Shown here piece by piece: positions 36,721 through 47,778 of a DNA stretch of 64,000 nt (position 1 is the first letter of the stretch; each line of letters starts with the position of its first letter). Source of the DNA: Pseudomonas sp. CROZ-RG-20F-R04-15 (GTDB lineage Bacteria; Pseudomonadota; Gammaproteobacteria; Pseudomonadales; Pseudomonadaceae); NCBI RefSeq assembly GCF_022662375.1, contig NZ_JAKNQL010000019.1, positions 1 to 64,000 on the forward strand, in the 5' to 3' direction. The notes below the pieces were generated by a model that did no database searches, was not told where the DNA came from, and saw nothing but the letters and a program-made list of their open reading frames with translations. Position numbers and translations under genes: made by a program.

Positions 36721-37533
36721 TCAGTGACCACGTAGGACCTGGGCAACGGTCGCAACGTTGTGGGCGAGGTGCAGCGGGTTGATCGTGCCGACAATAGCAC
36801 TGGCCACGCCAGGCTGGGCGAACAGCAATTCGAAGCTGGCGCGTACCGGATCCACGCCCGGACTCAGGCACACGTGACCGCTGGCCAGGGCTTTTTTCAC
36901 CAGAATGGCTTTGTCGTGGGCAGCAGCATAGTCAATGACAGCCTTCTCGTTTTGTTCGTTCAGATTGTAGGTGACCATCGCGCAGTCGCCTTGCTCCAGA
37001 GCTTTCAAGCCACCTTCGACGGTTTTGCCGGAGAAGCCGAAGCCGCGAATCTTGCCTTCGGCCTTGAGCGCCGCGAGTGTCGTGTACACCTCTGTGTGCT
37101 CGAGGATCGCCATGTCGTTGCCGTCGGAGTGCACCAGCACCAGGTCGATAAAATCGGTTTCAAGACGTTGCAGGCTGCGCTCAACGGACATGCGCGTGTG
37201 TGCGGCGCTGAAGTCGTGGTGCGACAAGCCATCGGCAAACTCTTCGCCGACCTTGCTGACAATCACCCAGTCCTGACGCTGATCGCGCAGCAGCGGGCCG
37301 AGGCGTTCTTCGCTGCGGCCATAGGCCGGGGCGGTGTCGATCAGGTTGATGCCCAATTCCCGCGCCTGACGCAGCAGCATCCGCGCTTCGTCATCACCTG
37401 GAATCTGAAAGCCGTTGGGGTATTTCACCCCTTGGTCACGGCCGAGTTTGACCGTGCCCAGGCCCAGTGGCGAAACCGTCAGGCCGGTGCTGCCCAGCGG
37501 GCGATGAAAGTCATGCAGGCTGGCAATGGTCAT
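36721..37533 (-). CDS. Aldo/keto reductase
   Basis: A 270-residue NADPH-dependent aldo/keto reductase. The N-terminus (LGSTGLTVSPLGLGTVKLGR), NLIDTAPAYGRSEERLG (catalytic Asp and Tyr) and VIVSKVGEEF (Lys) mark the active site, and DLVLVHSDGND follows. The substrate is unknown. Its ATG overlaps the stop of the FAD oxidoreductase by four bases, so the two are translationally coupled, as with PA4992-PA4991. Confidence 0.88.
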   Translation of the reverse strand: MTIASLHDFHRPLGSTGLTVSPLGLGTVKLGRDQGVKYPNGFQIPGDDEARMLLRQARELGINLIDTAPAYGRSEERLGPLLRDQRQDWVIVSKVGEEFADGLSHHDFSAAHTRMSVERSLQRLETDFIDLVLVHSDGNDMAILEHTEVYTTLAALKAEGKIRGFGFSGKTVEGGLKALEQGDCAMVTYNLNEQNEKAVIDYAAAHDKAILVKKALASGHVCLSPGVDPVRASFELLFAQPGVASAIVGTINPLHLAHNVATVAQVLRGH

Positions 37534-38705
37534 GGCAGCAGTTGCTCCCAGGCGGGAATGCCCATCGGTGGTTTTGGCAGGGCCGGTAAAGGCTCGCTGG
37601 TTTGCGGCTGGATACCGTCGCGCTCGAGTGAGGCGATCACGCGATCGGCGAAGTCCGGCGCCAGCGCCAGTTTGGTCGGCCAGCCGACCAGCAAACGGCC
37701 CTGTTCGGCTAGGAAGGCGTTGTCCGGGCGGGTCAGACCGGTTTGCAGCGGCTCGGCACGATCAACGCGCAAGGTCGCCCATTGCGTGGTGCTGAGGTCG
37801 ATCCATGGCAACAACTGTGCGATCTCTTTCTGCGCAGTGGCGATCTGCTCGGCCGGCTCACGATGCACGCCTTCGCTTTCGGCGATGTCGCCGCCCATGT
37901 ACCAGACCCACTGACCGTCAGCGGCCGGATGCGTGGTCACGGTGATGCGCGGTTTGGTGCCGCCGCCCAGGCAGTGCGCGTACAGCGGCTTCAGGCCCGG
38001 GCCTTTGGCAATGATCATGTGCAGCGGCCGGCGTTGCATGGCCGGTTGGCTCAAACCGAGGTCTTCGAGCAGTTGGGCGGTTCCGGCGCCGGCGCTGAGG
38101 ACGATGCGTTGGGCGCGAATTTCGCGGCCGTCGACTTTCAAACCGACCAGCACGCCCGCTTCCAGCAGCGGCTCGATGGTCTGCCCGGCGAGCAGGCCAT
38201 CGCCGGCCAGATCGGCCAGACGCTGGACCAGGCTCGGCACATCAACGACCAGTTCGGCGAGACGGTAGACCTTGCCCTTGAAGTGTTTGTCTTGCAGGGC
38301 CGGCGGCAGTTGCTCGCCCTTGACCTGATCAACGCGGCCACGCACGGCTTTACTGGCGAAGAAGCTGGTGAGGTTGCCGGCGAGGGTGCCGGGCGACCAC
38401 AGATAGTGAGCTTCGGAGAGCAGGCGCACGCCGGACAGATCCAGCTCACCGTCACCGGCCAGCGCTTCACGCCAGCGGCGCGGCATGTCGGCGATGGCTT
38501 CCGAGGCGCCGGTCAGGGCACCGTGCAGCGCGTATTTGGCGCCGCCGTGGATGATGCCCTGGGACTTCACCGTCTGCCCGCCGCCGAGGCTGGCGCTTTC
38601 CACCAGCACGGTCGAAAACCCCTGACGGCGCAGGCGCGCATTCAGCCAGAGGCCGGCGACACCAGCGCCGACAATCAGAACGTCGGTGGAAATAACGGAT
38701 GGCAT
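37530..38705 (-). CDS. FAD-dependent oxidoreductase (D-amino-acid oxidase family)
   Basis: A 391-residue flavoprotein of the DAO/glycine oxidase family. The N-terminal dinucleotide-binding segment is VLIVGAGVAGLWLNARL (GxGxxG), followed by GGGQTVKSQGIIHGG; late in the protein, FLAEQGRLLVGWPTKLALAP closes the FAD site. The substrate is unknown. It is the first gene of a three-gene minus-strand run with the aldo/keto reductase and the unknown protein. A paired REP lies upstream of it. Confidence 0.85.
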   Translation of the reverse strand: MPSVISTDVLIVGAGVAGLWLNARLRRQGFSTVLVESASLGGGQTVKSQGIIHGGAKYALHGALTGASEAIADMPRRWREALAGDGELDLSGVRLLSEAHYLWSPGTLAGNLTSFFASKAVRGRVDQVKGEQLPPALQDKHFKGKVYRLAELVVDVPSLVQRLADLAGDGLLAGQTIEPLLEAGVLVGLKVDGREIRAQRIVLSAGAGTAQLLEDLGLSQPAMQRRPLHMIIAKGPGLKPLYAHCLGGGTKPRITVTTHPAADGQWVWYMGGDIAESEGVHREPAEQIATAQKEIAQLLPWIDLSTTQWATLRVDRAEPLQTGLTRPDNAFLAEQGRLLVGWPTKLALAPDFADRVIASLERDGIQPQTSEPLPALPKPPMGIPAWEQLLP

Positions 38706-38800
38706 GCAGCGACCTCAGTGTTCAAGACGAGGGCGCAGTATACAGACTCGGGAAAGCGCGGGATTTGTCGATGATCAACAGGCCGAACACAAATCCAAAT

Positions 38801-38888
38801 GTGGGAGCGAGCCTGCTCGCGAAGAGGGAATATCAGTCGACATATGTGGTGACTGGCGCACCGCATTCGCGAGCAGGCTCGCTCCCAC
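38801..38888. repeat. Paired inverted REP sequence
   Basis: GTGGGAGCGAGCCTGCTCGC at the left and its inverted partner at the right, in the same geometry as at 1921-2008. It separates the FAD oxidoreductase start from the end of the SMR transporter gene. Confidence 0.9.
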
Positions 38889-38907
38889 AGGGGATCGGGT
38901 TTAGCGG

Positions 38908-39240
38908 TTAATGGCCGGCAGTTTTCGAGAACAGCTGGATCACGACGACGCCGAGCACGATCAACGCCATCCCCAGCATCGCCGGGATATCCAGCTTCTG
39001 CCCGTAAATGAACAGCGCCGCGACGCTGACCATCACAATCCCCATACCCGCCCACACTGCATAGGCAACGCCGACCGGCACGGTGCGCACCACCAGCGTC
39101 AGCATCCAGAACGCAATCGCGTAACCGACGATGACAAGCACCAGTGGCAGCGGCGTGCTGATGCCTTTGACGGCTTTCATCGACACGGTGGCGATCACTT
39201 CGGCGCAGATGGCAATGGCCAGGTAGGCGTAGGCGTTCAT
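38908..39240 (-). CDS. Small multidrug resistance (SMR/EmrE-type) transporter
   Basis: A 110-residue inner-membrane drug/proton antiporter with four hydrophobic helices. Glu14 in the first helix (AICAEVIATVSMKA) is the essential proton/drug residue of EmrE, and GVAYAVWAGMG matches the family signature. The start at ATG 39240 gives MNAYAYLAIAICAE, the usual N-terminus; the frame open to 39282 adds a non-conserved extension. It is divergent from the LysR gene with 109 bases between them, so LysR control is likely. Confidence 0.9.
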   Translation of the reverse strand: MNAYAYLAIAICAEVIATVSMKAVKGISTPLPLVLVIVGYAIAFWMLTLVVRTVPVGVAYAVWAGMGIVMVSVAALFIYGQKLDIPAMLGMALIVLGVVVIQLFSKTAGH

Positions 39241-39302
39241 GTTCAAATCCTCAATGTGAAACGTTGCTTGCTGAGGCGGCATTCTAGTGATTCGCCAGAT
39301 GG

Positions 39303-39317
39303 GGTAAAGTCATTACC
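39303..39317. promoter_or_regulatory. Candidate LysR-type operator
   Basis: GGTAAAGTCATTACC is a 15-bp dyad (GGTAA/TTACC with a 5-base centre) midway in the divergent SMR-LysR gap. LysR regulators often bind such interrupted dyads near their own divergent promoter. No experimental or comparative support is available here. Confidence 0.45.
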
Positions 39318-39349
39318 TATCTGTTACAGAGATGGGTTGGCGAATCAGC

Positions 39350-40246
39350 ATGCAGTGGAATCTGGATCAACTTCGGGTGTTTGTCGATGTGGCCGAACAT
39401 CGCTCGTTTTCCGCCGTGGCGCGCCAGCAGCGCAAGGCGCAATCGGCGATCAGCAACGCTATTGCCATGCTTGAAGATGATCTGGGTGTCAGCCTGTTCG
39501 AGCGTAGCAGCGGTCGGCAGCCGACGCTCACCGAAGCGGGCGAAGCGCTGTTGGAAGAAGCACGAGAAGTCCTGCGCCAATGCGAGCGTCTCAACGGTCG
39601 GGCCATGGCGATGATGCGCGGCCAGGAAGCGCAACTGCGCGTGGCCCAGGATGAGGCGATGCCGTATCAGGCACTGGTGGAGAGTTTCGGTGAACTGGCC
39701 GAGCAATTCCCCAGCCTGGAAGTGCAACTGACCAGCGCCGCTCAAGGTGAGGTTGCGCGCAAACTGGTCGAGCGCCGCGCCGACCTTGGCCTGCTGTTTT
39801 ATCACGATGAAATTCCCGAAGCGCTGGAGCGCCGGGTGCTGGGCAGCGTGGAAATGGTTACCGTCTGCGGGATCAATCATCCACTGGCGACGCAGTCCTA
39901 CGTGACCTGCCAGCAACTGGCGCAACACCGGCAGTTGCTGATGTCGACGCAAACCAGTGTCTATCCCGGCAACGAGCCGGCCAGTCCGCAGGTGTGGCGC
40001 GCTGACAGTTTCTACGTGATGTCCGAATGGCTGGTGCGCGATCTCGGCTGGGCCTGGTTGCCGCGCCATGTGGTGCAGTACTCGGCCTATCAAGGTTTGA
40101 TGGTTGAACTGGACAGCGAATGGACGCCACCGGCGCTGGTGGTCGAACTGGTCTGGCGCCGCGACGAACCCCTTGGCCCGGCCGCGCGCTGGCTGGCCGA
40201 ACGTTTTGCCGTGCACTTGCGCGCGATCGGCGAGAAAAGTCGATAA
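39350..40246 (+). CDS. LysR-family transcriptional regulator
   Basis: A 298-residue regulator. The N-terminal winged HTH is typical: MQWNLDQLRVFVDVAEHRSF, then QSAISNAIAMLEDDLGVSLF and LTEAGEALLEEA. The C-terminal part is a substrate-binding-like effector domain. I prefer the ATG at 39350 because it gives the conserved N-terminus; an ATG at 39332 would add six residues. It most likely controls the divergent SMR transporter. waaA begins 11 bases after its stop and might be partly read through from it. Confidence 0.88.
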   Translation: MQWNLDQLRVFVDVAEHRSFSAVARQQRKAQSAISNAIAMLEDDLGVSLFERSSGRQPTLTEAGEALLEEAREVLRQCERLNGRAMAMMRGQEAQLRVAQDEAMPYQALVESFGELAEQFPSLEVQLTSAAQGEVARKLVERRADLGLLFYHDEIPEALERRVLGSVEMVTVCGINHPLATQSYVTCQQLAQHRQLLMSTQTSVYPGNEPASPQVWRADSFYVMSEWLVRDLGWAWLPRHVVQYSAYQGLMVELDSEWTPPALVVELVWRRDEPLGPAARWLAERFAVHLRAIGEKSR

Positions 40247-40257
40247 ACTCCGCCGCC

Positions 40258-41532
40258 ATGAATAGAACTCTCTACACCGCGCTGTTTTACCTGGGGCTGC
40301 CATTGGTGGCGATTCGGCTATGGCTGCGGGCGCGCAAGGCGCCGGCGTATGCCAAGCGGATTGGCGAACGTTTCTCCTACGGCATGCCGACGCTGCAACC
40401 CGGCGGCATCTGGGTGCACGCAGTGTCGGTGGGCGAAAGCATCGCTGCGGCGCCGATGATCCGCGCCTTGCTGCAACGTTATCCACAGTTGCCGATCACC
40501 GTGACCTGCATGACCCCGACCGGTTCGGAACGGATTCAGGCGCTGTTCGCCAACGAACCGCGCATCCAGCACTGCTATCTGCCGTATGACTTGCCGTGTG
40601 CGGCGGCGCGGTTTCTTGATCGCGTGCAGCCCAGGCTTGCGGTGATCATGGAGACCGAACTGTGGCCTAACCACATTCATCAGTGTGCCAAGCGTGGAAT
40701 CCCGGTGGCGCTGGCCAACGGGCGCTTGTCCGAGCGTTCGGCACGCGGCTATGGCCGCTTCAGCAAACTGACCGCGCCGATGCTCGCCGAAATGAGCCTG
40801 TTCGCCGTACAGACCGAAGCCGAAGCCCAGCGTTTCCGCGATCTGGGTGCGCGCCCGGAAACGGTCGAGGTCACCGGTTCGATCAAGTTCGACCTGACCA
40901 TCGACCCGCAGTTGCTGCAGCGCGCAGCCGAACTGCGTCGCCAATGGCAGGCGCTGGAGCGTCCGGTGTGGATCGCCGCGAGCACCCATGAAGGCGAGGA
41001 CGAAGTGGTGCTCAATGCCCATCGTGGCCTGTTGGCAAATCACCCGGATGCGTTGCTGATTCTGGTGCCGCGTCACCCGGAACGCTTCAATTCAGTGTTC
41101 GAACTGTGCCAGCGCCAAGGCTTTGCCACGGTGCGACGTTCGACCGGAACCCATGTCGATGCGCAGACGAGCGTAATGCTCGGCGACACCATGGGTGAGT
41201 TGCTGTTTCTCTACGCACTGGCGGACAGCGCGTTCGTTGGCGGCAGCCTGGTGGCGAACGGCGGGCACAATCTGCTGGAGCCGGCCGCGCTGGCCAAACC
41301 GGTGATCAGCGGCCCGCACCTGTTCAACTTCCTCGACATCGCCGCGCAGTTGCGTGAAGCCGGGGCGTTGGCTGAAGTGGATGATGCCGAAGGGTTGGCG
41401 GTGGAAGTGCAGCGCTTGTTCGAATTGCCGCGTGATGCGCAGCGCATGGCGGAGGCCGGGCTGGCAGTGATGCGCCGTAATCAAGGGGCGTTGCAGCGTT
41501 TGCTGGATGGCTTGGGCAGATTGATCAAGTAA
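40258..41532 (+). CDS. waaA: Kdo transferase WaaA
   Basis: This GT30 enzyme transfers Kdo from CMP-Kdo to lipid IVA at the inner membrane. The 424 residues start with a membrane anchor (MNRTLYTALFYLGLPLVAIR). Next come GGIWVHAVSVGESIAAAPM, the catalytic ETELWPN and VGGSLVANGGHNLLEPAAL near the donor site. The frame open to 40120 overlaps the LysR gene; the ATG at 40258 gives the conserved start. It supplies the acceptor for WaaC. Confidence 0.95.
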   Translation: MNRTLYTALFYLGLPLVAIRLWLRARKAPAYAKRIGERFSYGMPTLQPGGIWVHAVSVGESIAAAPMIRALLQRYPQLPITVTCMTPTGSERIQALFANEPRIQHCYLPYDLPCAAARFLDRVQPRLAVIMETELWPNHIHQCAKRGIPVALANGRLSERSARGYGRFSKLTAPMLAEMSLFAVQTEAEAQRFRDLGARPETVEVTGSIKFDLTIDPQLLQRAAELRRQWQALERPVWIAASTHEGEDEVVLNAHRGLLANHPDALLILVPRHPERFNSVFELCQRQGFATVRRSTGTHVDAQTSVMLGDTMGELLFLYALADSAFVGGSLVANGGHNLLEPAALAKPVISGPHLFNFLDIAAQLREAGALAEVDDAEGLAVEVQRLFELPRDAQRMAEAGLAVMRRNQGALQRLLDGLGRLIK

Positions 41533-41535
41533 GGC

Positions 41536-41610
41536 AAAAAGATCGCAGCCTGCGGCAGCTCCTACATTGGATTACGTTCCCTGTAGGCGTGCCGCACGCT
41601 GCGATCTTTT
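41536..41610. repeat. AAAGATCGCAGC-ended inverted repeat, likely bidirectional terminator
   Basis: AAAAAGATCGCAGCCTGCGG at the left and GCCGCACGCTGCGATCTTTT at the right form a long imperfect stem filling the convergent gap between waaA and tolC. The A and T runs at its ends suit termination from both sides. A relative is at 4902-4973. Confidence 0.75.
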
Positions 41611-41614
41611 GATT

Positions 41615-43048
41615 TCAGGGGCGGGCCTTGAGCTGCGCCTCGGCCGCCTTGGCCAGATCCGGCGGGAGGAAATCCTTGTCCGGGTTGTAGTCGGCTTTCA
41701 GATAACGCCGCAGATCTTCCAGATCCCCCGGATTCAACGTCCCCGCCGCCTGCTTCAAACGCAGGTTGTCGAGAATGTAGTCATAGCGCGTGTTGTTGTA
41801 GTTGCGCACCGAGGTGTACAGCTGACGCTGCGCATCGAGCACGTCGACGATGTTGCGCGTGCCCACCTGATAGCCGATTTCCGTCGCTTCGACAGCACTC
41901 TGGTTGGAAATGATCGACTGGCGCCGCGCCTGCACCTGCTCGACATCGGTGTTCACTGCGCGGTGCAGGTTACGGGTGTTTTCGACGATCTGCCGACGCA
42001 GCGATTCGCGCTGCTGTTCGCTCTGATTCAGTTGCTCATACGACTGGCGCACTTGCGAGCTGGTCAGTCCGCCGCTGTAGATCGGGATGTTCAGTTGCAG
42101 GCCGACCGTGCTCTGTTCGACGTTGCCGTGGTAAGGCGTGCCGAACGAGTTCGGGTTGGCAAACCCGAGCGCATCGTTGTCACCCTTTTCGTATTTGGCC
42201 ACGGCGTCGAGGGTCGGCAAGTGGCCGGCCTTGCGCTGTTTCAAGGTCTCTTCAGCCGAGCTGACGGCGAAGTTGCTCGCCAGCAGATTGAGGTTCTGTT
42301 TCGCTGCGGTATCGACCCAGGCCTTGGCGTCGTTCGGCGCCGGCGGCAGGATCGGCAGCGTGTGGACGATGCCCTGGATCGAATTGTACTGACGGTTGGT
42401 CAGGGTGATCAGCGCTTCGAACGCATCATCGACCTGACGCTGCGCAACGATGCGGTTGGCGCGCGCGGTGTCGTAACTGGCTTGCGATTGCAGGACGTCG
42501 GTCTTGTCCGACAGGCCGACATCGAAGCGCTCGTTGGACTGGTCGAGCTGGCGCTTGAACGCCGCTTCTTCAGCCTTGGTCGACGCCAGGTTGTCCTGGC
42601 TGCGCAGGACGTTGAAGTAATCTTCGGCCGATTGCAGGATCAGGTTCTGCTCGGTCGCCGAGAGTTGCAGCGCAGCTTGCTCGTTGACGTCCTTGGCGGC
42701 CTGGTACTGGAACCAGCGATCGGCGCGGAACAACGGTTGGGCGAGGGTCGCCTGATACGAATGAGCGCTGCGGTTGGCCACGGCCGAAGGCTGGTCGATC
42801 GAGGTGCGCACATTGGCGGTCTCGGCACCGCCGGACAGGTTTGGCAGCAGCCCGGCGCGAGCCTGCGGCACCACTTCTTTTTGTGCGCCGTACTGGGCGC
42901 GGGCGGCGGCCAGATCGGCGTTGTTGTCGACGGCCTCCTGATAGACGCTGACCAGATCGGTTTTGGTCGACAAGGGCGCTTCTGCTGCCCAGGCCATTGC
43001 GTTGGACGCACAAGACACGGCAACAGCCAGTGAGAGTTTGCGCAGCAT
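41615..43048 (-). CDS. tolC: TolC family outer-membrane efflux channel
   Basis: A 477-residue outer-membrane factor, the exit duct for tripartite efflux and type I secretion. A Sec signal peptide (MLRKLSLAVAVSCASNAMAWA) precedes the mature chain. The two repeated halves of the family are visible, with coiled-coil-rich parts and YQVGTRNIVDVLDAQRQLY near the end of the second half. No inner-membrane partner gene is adjacent, so it probably serves several pumps. It is divergent from the thiC riboswitch region. Confidence 0.92.
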   Translation of the reverse strand: MLRKLSLAVAVSCASNAMAWAAEAPLSTKTDLVSVYQEAVDNNADLAAARAQYGAQKEVVPQARAGLLPNLSGGAETANVRTSIDQPSAVANRSAHSYQATLAQPLFRADRWFQYQAAKDVNEQAALQLSATEQNLILQSAEDYFNVLRSQDNLASTKAEEAAFKRQLDQSNERFDVGLSDKTDVLQSQASYDTARANRIVAQRQVDDAFEALITLTNRQYNSIQGIVHTLPILPPAPNDAKAWVDTAAKQNLNLLASNFAVSSAEETLKQRKAGHLPTLDAVAKYEKGDNDALGFANPNSFGTPYHGNVEQSTVGLQLNIPIYSGGLTSSQVRQSYEQLNQSEQQRESLRRQIVENTRNLHRAVNTDVEQVQARRQSIISNQSAVEATEIGYQVGTRNIVDVLDAQRQLYTSVRNYNNTRYDYILDNLRLKQAAGTLNPGDLEDLRRYLKADYNPDKDFLPPDLAKAAEAQLKARP

Positions 43049-43220
43049 GAGGCGATCCCTAGCATTAATATTATGGAAATAATCCGGGCGCCAACGTTAA
43101 GGCGCAGGCCCCACAGCGTCAAGGCGTGGCGGGGCAAAGCGAGTGTAGTTGCGCATTTGCATGACAACAATCAGCCAAGCCCCTGTATTTGCGCCATTCA
43201 TCATGGTGATTGCTGCGGTG

Positions 43221-43250
43221 TTGGCGTTCTTTGCCGGTTGTGTCTAGACT
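43221..43250 (+). promoter_or_regulatory. Candidate sigma-70 promoter of thiC
   Basis: TTGGCG (43221-43226) and TAGACT (43245-43250) are 18 bp apart and would start the transcript just before the TPP riboswitch. The match is moderate, but the position is right. Confidence 0.5.
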
Positions 43251-43263
43251 GGCCGGGTTCTTG

Positions 43264-43349
43264 TCGGGGTGCCTTGCTATGAGGCTGAGATCGAATAATT
43301 TCGGATCCCGTTGAACCTGATCAGGTTAGCGCCTGCGTAGGGAACAAGA
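43264..43349 (+). ncRNA. TPP riboswitch (THI element)
   Basis: The conserved blocks of the thiamine pyrophosphate riboswitch are all present in order: CGGGGTGCC, CTGAGAT, CCCGTTGAACCTGATCAGG and TTAGCGCCTGCGTAGGGAA. It lies in the leader of thiC, with 157 bases to the start codon, and should switch expression off when TPP is abundant. I see no convincing intrinsic terminator downstream, so control of translation or Rho access is possible. These 458 bases between tolC and thiC hold no gene. Confidence 0.96.
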
Positions 43350-43506
43350 TTTCTCGTCACCCGGCGAGTCCTCTTGTGCTTCGTCCGGGAAATTGTTCGA
43401 CAATCGAACGCTCGACGACGATGCACAGCACCGGTCCTGGTGCGTCCGTGCCTTTCAGGTTCTGCTCCGACAATCCACTGCCTGGATGCTGTCTGGAGAG
43501 CCCGTG

Positions 43507-45396
<1,890 letters not shown>

Positions 45397-45405
45397 CCCC
45401 GTACT

Positions 45406-45507
45406 GATCGTTCCCACGCTCCGCGTGGGAATGCAGCCCGTGACGCTCCGCATCACTGGACGCGGAGCGTCCCTAGAGGCATTCCCACGCAGAGCGTGGG
45501 AACGATC
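45406..45507. repeat. GATCGTTCCCACGC-ended palindromic repeat element
   Basis: A second copy of the element seen at 1056-1161: the left end GATCGTTCCCACGCTCCGCG and the right end CGCAGAGCGTGGGAACGATC are conserved, while the middle differs. It stands between thiC and cytX and may attenuate read-through. Confidence 0.88.
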
Positions 45508-45543
45508 ACAACACAACAAAAATGTCCCTCTGAGATAACACCC

Positions 45544-46836
45544 TTGAGCATTCAACCCAGCACCTATTCTCCCGACCTCGCCGTGCCCGCCGACAAGCGT
45601 GTATTCGGCGGTCGTGATCTGTTTTCCCTGTGGTTCTCCCTCGGCATCGGCCTGATGGTGTTGCAGACCGGCGCATTGCTCGCGCCTGGCCTGGGCCTGT
45701 CTGGATCGCTACTGGCAATTTTCCTTGGCACGCTGGTCGGCGTTCTGCTGTTGGCGGCCGTCGGCGTGATCGGCAGCGACACCGGTCTGTCGTCGATGGC
45801 CGCGCTGAAACTCAGCCTCGGCAGCAAAGGCGCGAGCCTGCCGGCGCTACTCAACCTGCTGCAACTGATCGGTTGGGGCTCGTTCGAAATCATCGTCATG
45901 CGCGACGCCGCCAGCCTGCTCGGTACTCGCGCGTTCAGCGAAGGTTCGCTGTGGTCGAACCCGGTGTTGTGGACACTGCTTTTCGGTGCGTTGGCAACCT
46001 TGCTCGCGGTCAGCGGCCCGCTGACTTTCGTCCGGCAGATCCTGCGCAAGTGGGGCATCTGGCTGCTGCTGGCTGCATGCCTCTGGCTGACCTGGAACCT
46101 GTTTGCCAAAGCCGATCTGGCCGACCTCTGGTCGCGTGCCGGTGACGGTTCGATGCCGTTCGCCGTGGGTTTTGACATTGCCATCGCGATGCCGTTGTCG
46201 TGGCTGCCGCTGATCGCCGACTACTCGCGATTCGGCAAGCGGGCGAAGAATGTGTTCGGCGGTACAGCCGTCGGTTTCTTCATCGGCAACTTCTGGCTGA
46301 TGAGCCTCGGCGTTGCCTACACGCTGGCCTTCGCGCCGAGCGGTGAAGTCAATGCACTGTTGCTCGCATTGGCCGGCGCCGGTCTGGGCATTCCACTGTT
46401 GCTGATTCTGCTGGATGAGTCGGAAAACGCTTTCGCCGATATTCACTCGGCAGCGGTATCGAGCGGGATCCTGTTGCGCCTGAAAGTCGAGCATCTGGCT
46501 TTGGCCATCGGCGTGATCTGCACGCTGATCGCACTGCTGGCGCCGTTGGCGCAGTACCAGAATTTTCTGCTGCTGATCGGCTCGGTGTTTGCGCCGCTGT
46601 TTGGCGTGGTGCTGGTCGATCACTTCATCCTGCGCAAGCGCAGTGCTCAGGTCGCGTCGGCCGCATTGCGCTGGCCGGCGTTGTTGGCGTGGCTGGGTGG
46701 TGTGAGCACCTACCACTTGCTGGCGAATCTGTATCCGGATGTCGGCGCAACCCTGCCGGCGCTGGTGCTGGCAGGGCTGCTGCAGCTAGTGCTGGGCCGG
46801 GCCTTCAGTTACGGCCGGGAAACAGCTCGGGCTTGA
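45544..46836 (+). CDS. cytX: Hydroxymethylpyrimidine transporter CytX
   Basis: A 430-residue member of the nucleobase:cation symporter-1 (cytosine/purine permease) family with about 12 hydrophobic segments (for example FSLWFSLGIGLMVLQTGAL). CytX proteins lie beside thiC or behind THI elements and are believed to import HMP. The start is TTG at 45544 (MSIQPSTYSPDLAVP); the upstream in-frame residues lie in the repeat. Its 3' end overlaps the convergent lipoprotein gene by 32 bases. No separate riboswitch is seen in front of it. Confidence 0.82.
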   Translation: MSIQPSTYSPDLAVPADKRVFGGRDLFSLWFSLGIGLMVLQTGALLAPGLGLSGSLLAIFLGTLVGVLLLAAVGVIGSDTGLSSMAALKLSLGSKGASLPALLNLLQLIGWGSFEIIVMRDAASLLGTRAFSEGSLWSNPVLWTLLFGALATLLAVSGPLTFVRQILRKWGIWLLLAACLWLTWNLFAKADLADLWSRAGDGSMPFAVGFDIAIAMPLSWLPLIADYSRFGKRAKNVFGGTAVGFFIGNFWLMSLGVAYTLAFAPSGEVNALLLALAGAGLGIPLLLILLDESENAFADIHSAAVSSGILLRLKVEHLALAIGVICTLIALLAPLAQYQNFLLLIGSVFAPLFGVVLVDHFILRKRSAQVASAALRWPALLAWLGGVSTYHLLANLYPDVGATLPALVLAGLLQLVLGRAFSYGRETARA

Positions 46837-47551
46837 GAATGCCGTTCAGACGCGGGTAAGGAATCTTCAGTTCGACGTGGCCCAGCGCGTAAGGCGCAAT
46901 GGTGCTCACGTCGTACTTGAGGATCACGCCGCCATAGGTCAGCGCCACGTTCGGGGTTTTCACGAACGGCCAGCTCTTCACAAAGTCCGCTTCCTGGTCG
47001 AGCTTGGTACTGATCAACCAGCTGTTGTGCGCGACCTGCGCTGCCTTCCAGAACGCCTCTTCCTGACCCGGCACAAGCATGTCGGACAGGTTCAGCACTT
47101 TGTGCTGCTGGCGCGAATAATTGATGAAGCCGCGACCCGGGGTGCCATGCGCACCACCAGTGTCGAGGTAGCTCGACACCTCGATGATCACCAAGCCGTC
47201 ATGCTGCTCGCGTACTTTCGCTTGCAGGTAGCTGCTGTTGCGCGGGCCGGCGCTGGCCAGGAACTGCTCGCGATAGGCCGCCAGGGTCGGCGCCACCGGG
47301 GCGTTCTTCTCGGTGCGGGTCATCTGCAGCAGACGTTTTTCGATGATGCCGTCCAGCGCAGGTTCGGCCGGGAAGCGCAGAGTGTCGATGTTCACTAATG
47401 GGCAATCAGGGTTGGAACAGCCCGGTTTCAGTTGTTCCGACGCATCGCGGGTGGTTTCCAGCGGCGTGCGGTAGTTGGGCTGGAACAGGCTTGCGCACGC
47501 GCCGAGTGTCAGGGCGATGGCGGCCACGGAGGCAATTTTGAAAAGCGACAT
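46805..47551 (-). CDS. RsiV/DUF3298-like lipoprotein
   Basis: A 248-residue lipoprotein: the signal peptide MSLFKIASVAAIALTLGACA ends in a lipobox with Cys19. The mature part shows the DUF3298/RsiV pattern, with LDTGGAHGTPGRGFINY, VLNLSDMLVPG and, at the end, YDVSTIAPYALGHVELKIPY. Family members include the anti-sigma factor RsiV, but no sigma factor or membrane helix accompanies this one, so its role is open. The frame is open to 47581; the ATG at 47551 gives the proper signal peptide. Confidence 0.8.
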   Translation of the reverse strand: MSLFKIASVAAIALTLGACASLFQPNYRTPLETTRDASEQLKPGCSNPDCPLVNIDTLRFPAEPALDGIIEKRLLQMTRTEKNAPVAPTLAAYREQFLASAGPRNSSYLQAKVREQHDGLVIIEVSSYLDTGGAHGTPGRGFINYSRQQHKVLNLSDMLVPGQEEAFWKAAQVAHNSWLISTKLDQEADFVKSWPFVKTPNVALTYGGVILKYDVSTIAPYALGHVELKIPYPRLNGILKPELFPGRN

Positions 47552-47778
47552 GGGCGTCCTTTCGAAAGCAAGGGAAGGCAAAAAGTTACCGCTTCGACTC
47601 TCAACGAAGCAGTCAGTTCGCCACTAAGCTAATTAGAGTGCGTTTCGCCTTCACCGTCCATCCCGCTGACGGTAAAGGGGCTGCATCAAACGGTGCGGGC
47701 GCGTTAGGATGGCGCGAAGTCGAGGTTGCCAGTAACAAGCAGCAAGCTCGTAATGGATCTGCAGTAAAGAGGATGCTC

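Noticed and set aside
43350..43506. Intrinsic terminator downstream of the TPP riboswitch
   Set aside because: Short CCGG-containing dyads exist, but there is no stem followed by a T tract, so I do not claim a transcriptional terminator.
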